This document shows, one piece after another, positions 23,421 through 33,001 of a DNA stretch of 40,405 nt. The notes beneath the pieces are model-generated. The model made no database searches and was not told the DNA's origin. It saw only the letters and a program-made list of their open reading frames with translations. Position 1 is the first letter of the stretch; each line of letters opens with the position of its first letter. This DNA is from Planctomycetota bacterium (GTDB taxonomy: Bacteria; Planctomycetota; UBA8108; JACQVS01). The translations under genes and the position numbers were made by a program. The DNA lies in the NCBI GenBank assembly GCA_016209605.1, contig JACQVS010000053.1, positions 1 to 40,405 on the forward strand, written 5' to 3'.

Positions 23421-25164
23421 TGAGAGACACGACCAGGGCGACGCGGATTCTGGACGGGGCGGGGAGAATGGTCCGAGCCTGGATCTAGTGCTCGCGCGGT
23501 ATGTGGATCGCATCAATAAAGGCCAAAGGGTGGAAGCCGCTGAGGTTTACGCGGAGAATCCGGAAGCGGCCGCGGAGATTCTTGAGCAGCTCAAAGCCTT
23601 TCAAGAGATCGATCTCGAGTTCCAACCGGACGCTTCCCTCGGCACCCGCGCACTTGGAAAGTTGGGCGACTACACGCTGCGCCGGCAGATCGGCCGCGGC
23701 GGGATGGGCGTGGTCTACGAGGCGTGGCAGAACTCCATGGACCGAAAGGTGGCGCTGAAGGTGCTGCCCAAGGCGGTTGCGGCCGACACCAGGGCGGTGG
23801 AGCGGTTTCTCCGCGAGGCGCAGATCGCCGGCAAGCTCGCGCATCCCAACATCGTCACCGTCCACGGCATCGGCATCGAGGATCGGGTGCCTTGGTACGC
23901 CATGGAGTTCGTCGAAGGGGGCGAGACCGGAGGGACGCTGGCGCAGATCCTGGCCAGGCTTCGCGCGGCGGGGCAAGCGCCATCTCCAGAAGAGTGCTAC
24001 CGGATCGCCGAGACCTTTGCCGGCGTGTCCGAAGGCCTCCAGCACGCGCACGAGCACAAAATCATCCACCGCGACTTGAAGCCGTCGAACTTGATCCTCG
24101 ATAGGGAAGGCCGCCTGCGGATCCTCGATTTCGGCCTCGCCCGCATGGAAGGCCAGGAGAGCCTCACCCAGTCCGGCGACCTCGTCGGCACGCCTCTCTA
24201 CATGAGCCCCGAGCAGGCGCGGCGGAAAAAGATCCCGATCGACCATCGCACGGACATCTACTCCCTCGGCGCGACGCTCTACGAGATGCTCACCCTCAAG
24301 CCGCCGTTCCGGGGGAAGGACCACCAGGACACCTTGAGCCAGATCATCGAGCGGGATCCCTCGCCGCCGAGCCGGATCAACCCGCGAGTCCCGCACGACC
24401 TCGAGACGATAGCGCTCAAATGCCTGAGGAAGGATGCGGCGGACCGCTACGGGACGGCGGAGGCCCTGGCGCAGGACCTCCGTCGCTTCGTGCGCGGCGA
24501 CCCCATCGAGGCGCGGCCGCAGTCGGGTTGGGAGAGGCTCCTCCGCCGGGCCTGGCGGCACCGGATGCGAGGCGGAGCCTTGATGGGCGCCCTCCTGTTA
24601 CTCGTCACCTCAGGACTGCTGATGCGCACCTATTACCGTGATGTCCAGAGGAGAACCTACGAAGTCTACAGGCAAAAGGTCCTGGGAGCTTGTGTCAAGC
24701 TCCAGATGGGGCAGATGGTCATCCGGGCCCAAAGCGGAGGGCCCGTCAGCTCTGATCCACCCCGGGCGTTCACGAGCGGGAGCTCCCGGGCAACGGGGGA
24801 CGGCGGCGGCCTCAACCCCATCCAACGCGCTCTGGAGGAGATCGAAAAAGCGATCCGAATCTTGCCCAAAGAACCGGCTGCCTACTACCACGAGGCCAAG
24901 GCTTTTTTGCTTCTAGGGCGGGACGAGAAGGCCATGAAGGCGCTCGACCTTGCGGCTCACGCCGAGAACGCTTTCGTTCCCGCGACCGTCCTCAGAGCCG
25001 TCCTGCTCGAGAAGCGCGGAGACCAGACGGGAGCTCTCCGCGAGATGGAGCGCGCGAGGACCGCCAGAGACTCGAGTTGGGCTGAAGCCTGGCATTCGGC
25101 CTACACCCGGGCGGCCGAGAAGCGATGGGAAGAGGCTGCCGAGGCGTACGGGAAGCTGATTTAA
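23410..25164 (+). CDS. Transmembrane Ser/Thr protein kinase, N-terminal part (frame cut by TAA)
   Basis: A 584-residue product from the ATG at 23410 (GGAG about 10 nt upstream), overlapping the sigma gene. The kinase domain (about residues 88-360) is complete: GRGGMGVVYEA, ALK lysine 117, HRDLKPSN (Asp 222), DFG (240) and MSPEQ. A membrane helix (about 388-406, ALMGALLLLVTSGLL) is followed by exported TPR-like repeats. The frame ends at TAA 25162-25164 after AEAYGKLI, in the middle of the TPR region. The same frame resumes immediately (LEAAGQERYPG) and stays open to 27555. The original gene was therefore about 1380 codons. Confidence 0.85.
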   Translation: MGRNERHDQGDADSGRGGENGPSLDLVLARYVDRINKGQRVEAAEVYAENPEAAAEILEQLKAFQEIDLEFQPDASLGTRALGKLGDYTLRRQIGRGGMGVVYEAWQNSMDRKVALKVLPKAVAADTRAVERFLREAQIAGKLAHPNIVTVHGIGIEDRVPWYAMEFVEGGETGGTLAQILARLRAAGQAPSPEECYRIAETFAGVSEGLQHAHEHKIIHRDLKPSNLILDREGRLRILDFGLARMEGQESLTQSGDLVGTPLYMSPEQARRKKIPIDHRTDIYSLGATLYEMLTLKPPFRGKDHQDTLSQIIERDPSPPSRINPRVPHDLETIALKCLRKDAADRYGTAEALAQDLRRFVRGDPIEARPQSGWERLLRRAWRHRMRGGALMGALLLLVTSGLLMRTYYRDVQRRTYEVYRQKVLGACVKLQMGQMVIRAQSGGPVSSDPPRAFTSGSSRATGDGGGLNPIQRALEEIEKAIRILPKEPAAYYHEAKAFLLLGRDEKAMKALDLAAHAENAFVPATVLRAVLLEKRGDQTGALREMERARTARDSSWAEAWHSAYTRAAEKRWEEAAEAYGKLI

Positions 25165-25278
25165 CTGGAAGCCGCAGGCCAGGAGCGCTATCCCGGGTCT
25201 TCCCTCGAGGCCCGTCTGGGACGAGGCACGGCGCGCCTCGAGTCCGGGAACTACCTGGAAGCAATTGAGGATTTTTCC

Positions 25279-27555
25279 GTGGCCATGGCGCTATGGCCCG
25301 ACCTGGTTGAGCCTGCCCTCTTGAAGGGCAAGGCCTACTTCCTTCTCGGCAAACAGGACATCGCCGAGCGGATCTTCGAGGAGGCGTACCGGAAGGCCCC
25401 CTTCCGCGATGAGGTAGCGCAGATCATGGTCATCCTCTATTCAGGGTCGTTTGGACGATTTCAACGGGGAGACTTTGCGAGCTTTGAAAAGGCGCTCGAG
25501 TGGGCGGAGCGGTTGAAGGAAGGCTCGGTCAAGGAGACCTGGAGGTCCGCCTGTCTCCGCCGCCTCGGCCGGTGGCAAGACGCGGAGGCCGCGGCGCGGA
25601 AGGCGATCGCGCTCGACGGCCAAAGCGCGCTCGCCTTCTGTCAGCTTGGCTGGGCCTTGATGCGCCAGTACCGGCACGAGGAGGCCCTCCGGGTGTTACG
25701 GCAGGCGGCCGATCTCGATCCGGCGGACCCCTTCCCCCACCACATGACCGGCTTCATTCTCTTCCGCCAGGGAAAAGTCGCGGAGTCCGTGCCCGAGTAT
25801 CGGAAAGCCATCGAGCTCGATCCGAATTTCGTAGGGGCCCACTGGATGCTGGCCCATCGCCTGGACCACTTTGGCAAGCTGGAGGAGGCTCTCGGCGAAG
25901 CAGCAATCGCTCTCAAACTCGCGCCAAGCTGGAGCGACGCCCACGCCGCAGTGGGGTACGCGCTGGCTCGGCTGGGGCGTTACGAGGAAGCTAAGGAGAG
26001 ATTCGAGGAGGCCGTCAAGCTCGATCCGGACAACGCTGACGTCTATGGTGCCTGGGGGAGAGCCCTCCGGTCCGAAGGGATGGTCGACGACGCCATGGAA
26101 AAATTCCGTCAGGCGGTCAGCCTCGACTTCAAGCATAGCTATCCATGGTGGCCCGTCAACCTGGCCAGACTGCTGGCGCAAAAGGGGCGTCTCGAGGAAG
26201 CCTTTCTCGAGTATTGCCGGGCCATCCAAACCGGTCCGAACTACGGTCCAGCGCATGCCGCCCTGCCTGCTCTCCTGCTGAAGCTGAAAGGAAAGCCGGC
26301 CATCGAAAGCGCGCTGGACGACCTCGTGGAGCCGCTCGAGCGGTTCCACGATCTCCTCGGGCAGGGCCAGGAGGATCCGGGCATCCTTCAGACCCTTGCC
26401 CTGGCGCGCATGCACGGCGCGACGAAGAGGAATCTGGAGCTGGCCATCGACTGCGCCCAGCGCGCCGTCGATCGGGGTGGTCCCGGGAATCCCGGCGGCC
26501 TTTCCGTTCTCGCTGGCGCCCTCTTCCTCTCGGGGAGAGGGGCCGAGGCGGTCCGGATCCTCGAAGCTGCCCTGGCCTCGCCGGAGGCCAAGCGGTTCCT
26601 CGCGGAGCAACTTGAGGAATATCGCCGGCAGATCCTGCCCGAGCTGCCGTCGTACGCCTCCATCGATGTTGCGGTGGCTTCCTTGCCTGACGAGGAAGGC
26701 GCCGGCCGGCGACTCCTCGAGGAATTCCGAGCCGTGGCGGGTGGCGGCGATGCTCTTCAACGCCTGGCCTACCTCGAAGCGCGCCTCCTCGAGCGAGCGG
26801 GGAATCACTTGGAGGCGGCGCAAAAACTCAAAGAACTGTCCGGCGTGGAAGAGCCCGAGCCGGTCCTCCGGCTGGCTGAAAATCTCCGGGCCGCGGGAGA
26901 TCCCGAGGCGGCAGAAAGAGAGCTGCGGCTGGCCCTCGGTCGGGGCGTTTTCGATTCCAGGGAGATGTGGGATCTCTGGGCCGTGCTTTCTCTGCTGGAC
27001 CTGGCGCGGTCGCCAGCCGAGATCCTGGCCGCGTTCCCTTCTGAGGCCCCAGGCGGTTATGCTTCGGACATTGTTTGGCTCCTTGAAAGGCTCCAGATCG
27101 GCGACGCGGTCTGGATCCACTGCGGCGGCGAGGAGTTTCGCGATGCAAAAGGAGCCGTCTGGGGGCGAGACCGTTTCTTCCTGGGAGGGAACGCGGCAAG
27201 CCATCACCTGCCGAGCCTCAAGGGAGAAGCCGGCGGCCTCCAGACCACCGAGCGCTCGTTCCCTGAGAACCAGTTGCTTCCCGCTGCCTACAGGATCCCG
27301 CTGCCGAAGGGGGCCTACCGCGTGACGCTCCATTTCTGCGAGGCAAGTTTTCATGCGGCAGGGCTGCGGCGCTTCGACGTCCTCCTCGAGGGCAAGGAAG
27401 AGCTGAAGGACTACGAACCATTCGCGGCCGGATTTGGCACCCTCGGTACGAAGAGCTTTGAAACCAGGGTGGACGACGGTGCCCTCGACATCGAGTTTGT
27501 TCGCCAGATCGAGGATCCAACGATCTGCGCCATCGAAATCGCGCGCGGGGATTGA
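25279..27555 (+). CDS. TPR and malectin-domain part of the interrupted kinase
   Basis: The continuation, in the same frame, of the kinase at 23410. The frame is actually open from 25165; the first usable starts are GTG 25279 and ATG 25285, with GAGG upstream, possibly by chance. It holds a long array of TPR repeats (SALAFCQLGWALMRQYRHEEALRVL and similar). The C-terminal malectin domain (last ~150 residues) includes WIHCGGEEFRDAKGAVWGRDRFF, TERSF, YRVTLHFCEASFHAAGLRRFDVLLEG and LDIEF. Malectin domains bind carbohydrate. With the single helix of the N-terminal part, this region would lie outside the cytoplasmic membrane as a sensor. Alone it lacks any kinase or export signal. Confidence 0.75.
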   Translation: MAMALWPDLVEPALLKGKAYFLLGKQDIAERIFEEAYRKAPFRDEVAQIMVILYSGSFGRFQRGDFASFEKALEWAERLKEGSVKETWRSACLRRLGRWQDAEAAARKAIALDGQSALAFCQLGWALMRQYRHEEALRVLRQAADLDPADPFPHHMTGFILFRQGKVAESVPEYRKAIELDPNFVGAHWMLAHRLDHFGKLEEALGEAAIALKLAPSWSDAHAAVGYALARLGRYEEAKERFEEAVKLDPDNADVYGAWGRALRSEGMVDDAMEKFRQAVSLDFKHSYPWWPVNLARLLAQKGRLEEAFLEYCRAIQTGPNYGPAHAALPALLLKLKGKPAIESALDDLVEPLERFHDLLGQGQEDPGILQTLALARMHGATKRNLELAIDCAQRAVDRGGPGNPGGLSVLAGALFLSGRGAEAVRILEAALASPEAKRFLAEQLEEYRRQILPELPSYASIDVAVASLPDEEGAGRRLLEEFRAVAGGGDALQRLAYLEARLLERAGNHLEAAQKLKELSGVEEPEPVLRLAENLRAAGDPEAAERELRLALGRGVFDSREMWDLWAVLSLLDLARSPAEILAAFPSEAPGGYASDIVWLLERLQIGDAVWIHCGGEEFRDAKGAVWGRDRFFLGGNAASHHLPSLKGEAGGLQTTERSFPENQLLPAAYRIPLPKGAYRVTLHFCEASFHAAGLRRFDVLLEGKEELKDYEPFAAGFGTLGTKSFETRVDDGALDIEFVRQIEDPTICAIEIARGD

Positions 27556-27594
27556 CTCTTTTTTCTGTCCATTGAGAAAGAAAGGTAGGGGCCC

Positions 27595-30459
27595 ATGAAC
27601 TTCCGGACAACAATTTTCGTCGTTTCGCTCACCATCGGGACTTTCCTTGGCGGAGCGACCACTCTACGCTCTGCCGACTGCAACGGGAACGTGGTTAACG
27701 ATGCAATAGACGTCACGCCACAGAACTTCGGCTTCGGGGCTGAACCAACTCGTTACCCGGTTGGAGGGGTACCAGGGTCCCTGATAGCCACCGACCTCAA
27801 CGGCGATGGCAAGCCCGACCTGGCCACAATGAACTACGGTTCCCGCGACGTCTCCGTCCTCCTCAACCGGGGCGACGGCACCCTCATGGATGTTGTAAGC
27901 TACCCGCTTGGAAAGGACCTAAGCCCCCTGATCGCTGCCGACCTCAACGGCGATGGCAAGCCCGACCTCGCAACCTCTAGCCGCGGCTGTTCCACGTGTG
28001 ATCCCTCAATCCCCGGCGAGGTCTTCGTCCTCCTCCACCAAGGCGACGGCACCTTTCTAGACGCCGTGAGCTACCCAGTTGTAGGAGCAGACGTGCCCTT
28101 GATGGCCGCCGACCTCAACGATGATGGCAAGCCCGACCTCGCGATGGCGAGCTGGGGCTGTTCCTTGTGTGCCACCCCACGCCCTGGCGTCATCTCTGTC
28201 CTCCTCAACCAGGGCGCCGGCATTTTTCTGGACGCCGTGAGCTACCCCATCCCCATGGGGCCCACGGGAGATGGAGACTACTACTATCCAGTGTCCCTGA
28301 TCGCCGCCGATCTCAACGGCGACGAGAAGCTGGATCTCGCCGCAGCGCGCGCTGGCTATTCCTCCTCGTTGAATCGTCCAATCCCGGGCGATGTCTCCGT
28401 CCTTCTCAACCGGGGCGACGGCACCTTCAGGGATGTTGTGAGCAACCTGCCCGGAGGTTACCCATGGTCCCTGATCGCTGCCGACCTCAACGGCGACGGG
28501 AATCCCGACCTCGCCACGGTGAATGCGTATTCCGACAACGTGTCCGTCCTTCTCAACCGGGGCGACGACACCTTCAGTTCCGCTGTGACCTACCTCGTTG
28601 CAACTTACCCAACATTCCTGATCACCGCCGACCTCAACGGCGACGGCAAGCTTGACCTGGCCACTCTAGGTTCCTACGATCTCTACGTCCTCTTCAACCA
28701 GGGCGACGGCACCTTCCAGGACCCCGTGCCCCATGGTGTTGGACTCGACCCGGGCTACCTGATCGCAGCCGACCTCAACGGCGACGGGAATCTCGACCTC
28801 GCAACCGCGAACGTAACTTCCGGGGATGTCTCCGTCCTCCTCAACCAAGGGGCCGGCTTCTTTGGGGACGGCGTCCGCTACTACCGTGTCGGGGACTCCC
28901 CGAGTTCCCTGATCGCCGCCGACCTCAACGGCAACGGGGGGCCCGATCTCGCTACGGTGGGAGGGGGCGTCGCCTCCGTCCTCATCAACCAGAGCGACGG
29001 CACCTTCAGAGACGCCGTGAGCTACCGCGTTGGACAATACCCAGAGTCCCTGATCGCTGTCGACTTCAACGGAGACGGGAAAGTTGATCTCGCCACTCTG
29101 AGTTACCGATTCACCGTCTGCGTCCTCCTGAACCAGGGCGACGGTACCTTCAGGGCCGCCGTGAGCTATCCCGTTGACATCGGATCCTATTCAGCTTCCT
29201 TGATTGCCGCAGATCTCAACGGGGACGGGAAGCCCGACCTCGCCACGCTAGGTTCTCAAGACACCGTCTCCGTCCTCCTCAACCAGGGGGACGGCACCTT
29301 TCAGGGTGTCGTGAGCTACCCCGTTGGAATGGGATCTTACACACCACAATCCTTGATCTCCGCAGACATCGATGGGGACGAGAGGCCGGACCTCGCAACC
29401 GCGAACTGTTCTGGTGACGTCTCGGTCTTTCTCAATCGAGGCGACGGCATCTTCGGAGACCCCGTGAGCTACCGCGTTGGACAATACCCAGAGTCCCTGA
29501 TCGCTGCCGATCTCAGCGGCGATGCAAAGCCCGACCTGGCGGTGTACCGCGCTTTTGGCGTCAGTGGCGCAGTCGTGATATTGCTCAACCAGGGCGACGG
29601 CATCTTTAAGGAAGCTGTGACTTACGTTGCTTTAGGCGGAGCGGGCGCCGCGCTTCAAAATGGCGAACCAGGCGAGGAACGGGGGCAGGGGGGGAAAGCG
29701 TCGAACTGCGATCGGGGCCGCCGCCCATTGATCGTCGCTGACCTCAATGGCACCGGGGGGGCCGACCTGGCTACGATGCTAGGGGGCGTCGTCTCCGTCC
29801 TCATCAACCAGAGCGACGGCACCTTCAGAGATGCCGTGAGCTATCTCGTTGGAGAAGACCCAGAGTCCCTGATCGCCGCCGACCTCAACGGCGACGGGAA
29901 TCTCGACCTCGCTACAGCGGGAGGGGACGAGGTCTCCATCCTCCTCAACCAGGGCGGCGGCACCTTCGATAACGTGATGAGCCACCCCACCAGCGCTTTC
30001 GGCCATTTGTCCCTGATTGCCGCGGACCTCAATGGCGACAGGAAGCCAGACTTGGCTGTGACAAATTCCGGCGGCAGCGTCTCCGTCCTCCTCAACCAGA
30101 CCGCACAGCCCTTTAGCCTCGACCTGAACCGCAACGGCATCCCAGACGAGTGTGACGTCGGCGCTTTCCACCGCGGCGACCCGAACTCGAGCGGCACTAC
30201 CGACATATCCGACGGCATCACCCTCTTCGGCTTCCTGTTCCTCGGGGATCCGCCGGCGCTTTCCTGCAAGGAGTCCGCCGATGTCAACAACGATGGCGCG
30301 ATCGATGTCTCCGACGGGATTTACCTTCTTGAATGGCTCTTTATCGGCGGCCCCGAGCCGGAAGCTCCCGGCCCAACAGGAAAACCTTGCGGCCTCGATC
30401 CGGATCCCCCAGGCTCACCGGCCGACCTTGGGTGCGAATCGTACGACCAGTGCATCTGA
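27595..30459 (+). CDS. Secreted FG-GAP/VCBS repeat protein with dockerin-like C-terminus
   Basis: A 954-residue exported protein (signal about 1-26). It contains 15 repeats of about 47-65 residues built on LIAADLNGDGKPDLAT...VSVLLNQGDGTF...VSYPVG, each with a calcium-loop-like DLNGDG; these fold as beta-propeller blades. DLNRNGIPDECDVG follows, then a pair of dockerin-like EF motifs (GTTDISDGITLFGFLFLG and GAIDVSDGIYLLEWLFIGG) and a Cys-containing tail. Repeats 8 and 13 are nearly identical, and a 40-plus-base block is shared by the ends of repeats 8 and 11, evidence of internal gene conversion. An atypical 28-residue Gly/Arg-rich stretch interrupts repeat 12. Likely a cell-surface binding protein. 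Confidence 0.85.
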   Translation: MNFRTTIFVVSLTIGTFLGGATTLRSADCNGNVVNDAIDVTPQNFGFGAEPTRYPVGGVPGSLIATDLNGDGKPDLATMNYGSRDVSVLLNRGDGTLMDVVSYPLGKDLSPLIAADLNGDGKPDLATSSRGCSTCDPSIPGEVFVLLHQGDGTFLDAVSYPVVGADVPLMAADLNDDGKPDLAMASWGCSLCATPRPGVISVLLNQGAGIFLDAVSYPIPMGPTGDGDYYYPVSLIAADLNGDEKLDLAAARAGYSSSLNRPIPGDVSVLLNRGDGTFRDVVSNLPGGYPWSLIAADLNGDGNPDLATVNAYSDNVSVLLNRGDDTFSSAVTYLVATYPTFLITADLNGDGKLDLATLGSYDLYVLFNQGDGTFQDPVPHGVGLDPGYLIAADLNGDGNLDLATANVTSGDVSVLLNQGAGFFGDGVRYYRVGDSPSSLIAADLNGNGGPDLATVGGGVASVLINQSDGTFRDAVSYRVGQYPESLIAVDFNGDGKVDLATLSYRFTVCVLLNQGDGTFRAAVSYPVDIGSYSASLIAADLNGDGKPDLATLGSQDTVSVLLNQGDGTFQGVVSYPVGMGSYTPQSLISADIDGDERPDLATANCSGDVSVFLNRGDGIFGDPVSYRVGQYPESLIAADLSGDAKPDLAVYRAFGVSGAVVILLNQGDGIFKEAVTYVALGGAGAALQNGEPGEERGQGGKASNCDRGRRPLIVADLNGTGGADLATMLGGVVSVLINQSDGTFRDAVSYLVGEDPESLIAADLNGDGNLDLATAGGDEVSILLNQGGGTFDNVMSHPTSAFGHLSLIAADLNGDRKPDLAVTNSGGSVSVLLNQTAQPFSLDLNRNGIPDECDVGAFHRGDPNSSGTTDISDGITLFGFLFLGDPPALSCKESADVNNDGAIDVSDGIYLLEWLFIGGPEPEAPGPTGKPCGLDPDPPGSPADLGCESYDQCI

Positions 30460-30497
30460 TGCCAGAGGAGTCACAACAAATTAAAAAGGAGTCTCAG

Positions 30498-32990
30498 ATG
30501 AGAAAGTTCCAGGCGACGGCACTTTTCCTGTGGTTCGCGACGCTGCCCTGCATGGCTCAGGCACAAGGTCCCTTGAATGTGCTATTCATTGCCGTCGACG
30601 ACCTGCGGCCGGAGCTGGGGGTTTACGGTGGCCGCGCCCGGACGCCGAACCTCGACAGGCTGGCGGCGACGGGCCTGACCTTTGACCGCGCTTACTGCAA
30701 CTTCTCGCTCTGCAATCCTTCACGGGCTTCCCTGATGACAGGACGGCGTCCGGACACTGTCAGGATCTGGGACAATCAGACGCACTTTCGCTCGTTTCTC
30801 CCCAACGTTGTCACGCTGCCGCAGCATTTCAAGAACCATGGCTACTTCGCCAAGAGTCTGGGCAAGATCTATCATACCCGGGATCTCCCGGACGATCCGC
30901 AGTCCTGGAGCGATAGTCCAGACAAACCCGATTACGATTCCTTCGAGGGGACGAGTTGGCGGGTCGGGGAGACGGATGACCTACTGCCCGATAGGGCCAC
31001 GGCCCACAAAGCCATTCAAGCATTGAACGACTTTCAGTCCACGGGGCAGCCGTTCTTCCTCGCCGTGGGCTTCATCCGGCCGCATCTTCCCTTCGTCGCG
31101 CCGCAGGAATACTACGACTTCTATAAGCTGGAGGACATCTCTCTGCCGCGGAACAACTTTCCGCCGCAGGATGCCCCGCCGATCGCCATCCAGGACTCGC
31201 CTGAATTGAGGGAGTACCCGGATATTGGATCCCTGCCGATTGACGACGAGAAAGCCCGGCAGTTGATCCGCGCTTACCTGGCCGCGACGAGTTTCACCGA
31301 CGCCCAGGTCGGTCTGGTCCTCGACGAGCTAGATCGCCTGGGACTGAAGGAGAAGACGGTGATCGTCCTCTGGGGCGATCACGGCTGGCACCTCCGGGAA
31401 CACGCTCACTGGGGTAAGCTCACAAACTTCGACATCGCCGGCCGGGTGCCGCTCATCATCAGCGTGCCCGGTCAGGCGACCGCCGGGGCCAGAACGGACG
31501 CGCTCGTCGAGCTCGTCGACCTGTATCCGACACTTTGCGAGCGAACCGGATTGCCGCTTCCTGAGGGGCTCGAGGGGAGAAGTGTCGCGCCGCTTCTTGA
31601 AAATCCAGAGGCGCCCTGGAAGGCAGCCGTGTTTTTTCAAGCGAGACGATCGGGGGAATCGGCAGCGGTGTTGGCTTACTCGATACGAACCGACCGCTAC
31701 CGGTACGCGGAATGGGTTCGCCGGGCTACTGGAGACGTGCTGGCACGGGAGCTGTACGATCACGAGACAGATCCGGATGAGAACGTCAACATCGCTGGCG
31801 CGCCCGAGAACGGGGCGGTCGTGGCCCAGTTGGGTGAACAGCTCGCCGCCGGCCCTGAGGGGGCGTTGACCTTTGTTCCCGACCCGCCAAGGGCGGCTTT
31901 CAAGGTCACCCCCGAGACTGGGGAAGAACCGCTCGAGGTAGAGGTGGACGCTTCGGCGTCGACCACCGAAGCAGGTCACAGTATCGTCGCTTATGAGTGG
32001 GACTTTGGCGACACAACTGGCGGATCGGGTCCAAAGGCGACTCATTCTTACAGGCAAAGGGGACGATACGTTATCCGTCTCCTCATCAGGGACGATCGAG
32101 GTATCGGCTCCGAGATGAGTCGGATCTTTCCTGTCAGCTTGGGGTCGGGCGTTGTAGCCCCATGGACCTCACAAGATATCGGCGCCCCCGCGTTCCCCGG
32201 CGCGAGCCGCCTTAAGGAGGACTGCCTGCTCGTCTTCGCGGGGGGGAGGGGCATCTCCGGAATCAACGACCAGTTTCATTTCCTCTACCAGGAACTGACC
32301 GGCGATGCGGTCCTTGTAGCCCGGATCGCGCAGGTTGATCCCCCGGAGAGTCAGGCTCAGGTCGGTCTCATGTTCCGCGGGAGCCTTGAGGCGGGCGCCC
32401 CTCATGCCTCGATGCTCCTCAGAAAGACGACGACTTCACGTAAGTGGAGTTTCCTCTACCGTGAAACATCGGGCGGCAACACAAGAACAAGCTTGAGCCC
32501 GAACATCGCCGTGGACGAGTGGGTGAAGATGGAGCGCCGGGGAAATCTGTTCGTTGGCTCTTACTCCCAGGACGGGACGAGCTGGACGGAGCTAGGGCGC
32601 GCGACCATCGACATGCCGGAGGCGATCCTCGCCGGCGCGGCGGCGACGGCGACGGATACGCGAGGGGATTTCCTCACGATCCTCGCGACGGTCTGCAACC
32701 TGCAAGTCCTCAAACCCGCGTTCGCACGGGGAGATTGTAACGGCGACGGCACGGCGGACATTTCCGATGCGATATCGCACCTGACATCACTTTTCATCGG
32801 CGGAGATCTTTCCGACTGTCTCGAAGCCTGCGACACAAACGATGACTCGGCAAGCGACGTCTCGGACGCGATCTACTTGCTCGAATTCCTGTTCACGGGC
32901 GGTCCTGCCCCTGAGCCGCCCTTCCCTGGGTGCGGCCCCGATCCGGAGCCTGGGGGCACCCTGGGCTGCCAGAGGGTGAAATGCGAATGA
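30498..32990 (+). CDS. Secreted type I sulfatase (iduronate-2-sulfatase-like) with PKD and dockerin-like modules
   Basis: An 830-residue exported protein; the ATG at 30498 has AAGGAG 6 nt upstream. The signal peptide ends near MAQAQ. The sulfatase domain (about 25-480) has DD metal ligands (34-35), the formylglycine signature CNPSR (Cys 72), MTGRRPDT, GFIRPHLPF and WGDHGWHLREHAHWGK, all typical of iduronate-2-sulfatase-like S1 enzymes. A PKD domain (YEWDFGDTTGG), a concanavalin-like DUF1349-type beta-sandwich (FHFLYQELTGDAVLVARI...QVGLMFRGS) and a dockerin-like pair (GTADISDAISHLTSLFIGG, ASDVSDAIYLLEFLFTGG) follow. It would remove sulfate from glycans outside the cell; maturation needs a formylglycine-generating enzyme, not seen here. 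Confidence 0.9.
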   Translation: MRKFQATALFLWFATLPCMAQAQGPLNVLFIAVDDLRPELGVYGGRARTPNLDRLAATGLTFDRAYCNFSLCNPSRASLMTGRRPDTVRIWDNQTHFRSFLPNVVTLPQHFKNHGYFAKSLGKIYHTRDLPDDPQSWSDSPDKPDYDSFEGTSWRVGETDDLLPDRATAHKAIQALNDFQSTGQPFFLAVGFIRPHLPFVAPQEYYDFYKLEDISLPRNNFPPQDAPPIAIQDSPELREYPDIGSLPIDDEKARQLIRAYLAATSFTDAQVGLVLDELDRLGLKEKTVIVLWGDHGWHLREHAHWGKLTNFDIAGRVPLIISVPGQATAGARTDALVELVDLYPTLCERTGLPLPEGLEGRSVAPLLENPEAPWKAAVFFQARRSGESAAVLAYSIRTDRYRYAEWVRRATGDVLARELYDHETDPDENVNIAGAPENGAVVAQLGEQLAAGPEGALTFVPDPPRAAFKVTPETGEEPLEVEVDASASTTEAGHSIVAYEWDFGDTTGGSGPKATHSYRQRGRYVIRLLIRDDRGIGSEMSRIFPVSLGSGVVAPWTSQDIGAPAFPGASRLKEDCLLVFAGGRGISGINDQFHFLYQELTGDAVLVARIAQVDPPESQAQVGLMFRGSLEAGAPHASMLLRKTTTSRKWSFLYRETSGGNTRTSLSPNIAVDEWVKMERRGNLFVGSYSQDGTSWTELGRATIDMPEAILAGAAATATDTRGDFLTILATVCNLQVLKPAFARGDCNGDGTADISDAISHLTSLFIGGDLSDCLEACDTNDDSASDVSDAIYLLEFLFTGGPAPEPPFPGCGPDPEPGGTLGCQRVKCE

Positions 32991-33001
32991 GGTTGGTAGA
33001 C

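Noticed and set aside
25162..25164. Programmed stop-codon recoding in the kinase gene
   Set aside because: The stop is TAA with no visible recoding signal; selenocysteine and pyrrolysine use TGA and TAG. A nonsense change or sequence error is simpler.
27700..30120. CRISPR-like or non-coding tandem repeat array
   Set aside because: The periodicity is explained by protein FG-GAP repeats in one open frame; there are no constant repeats with unique spacers.
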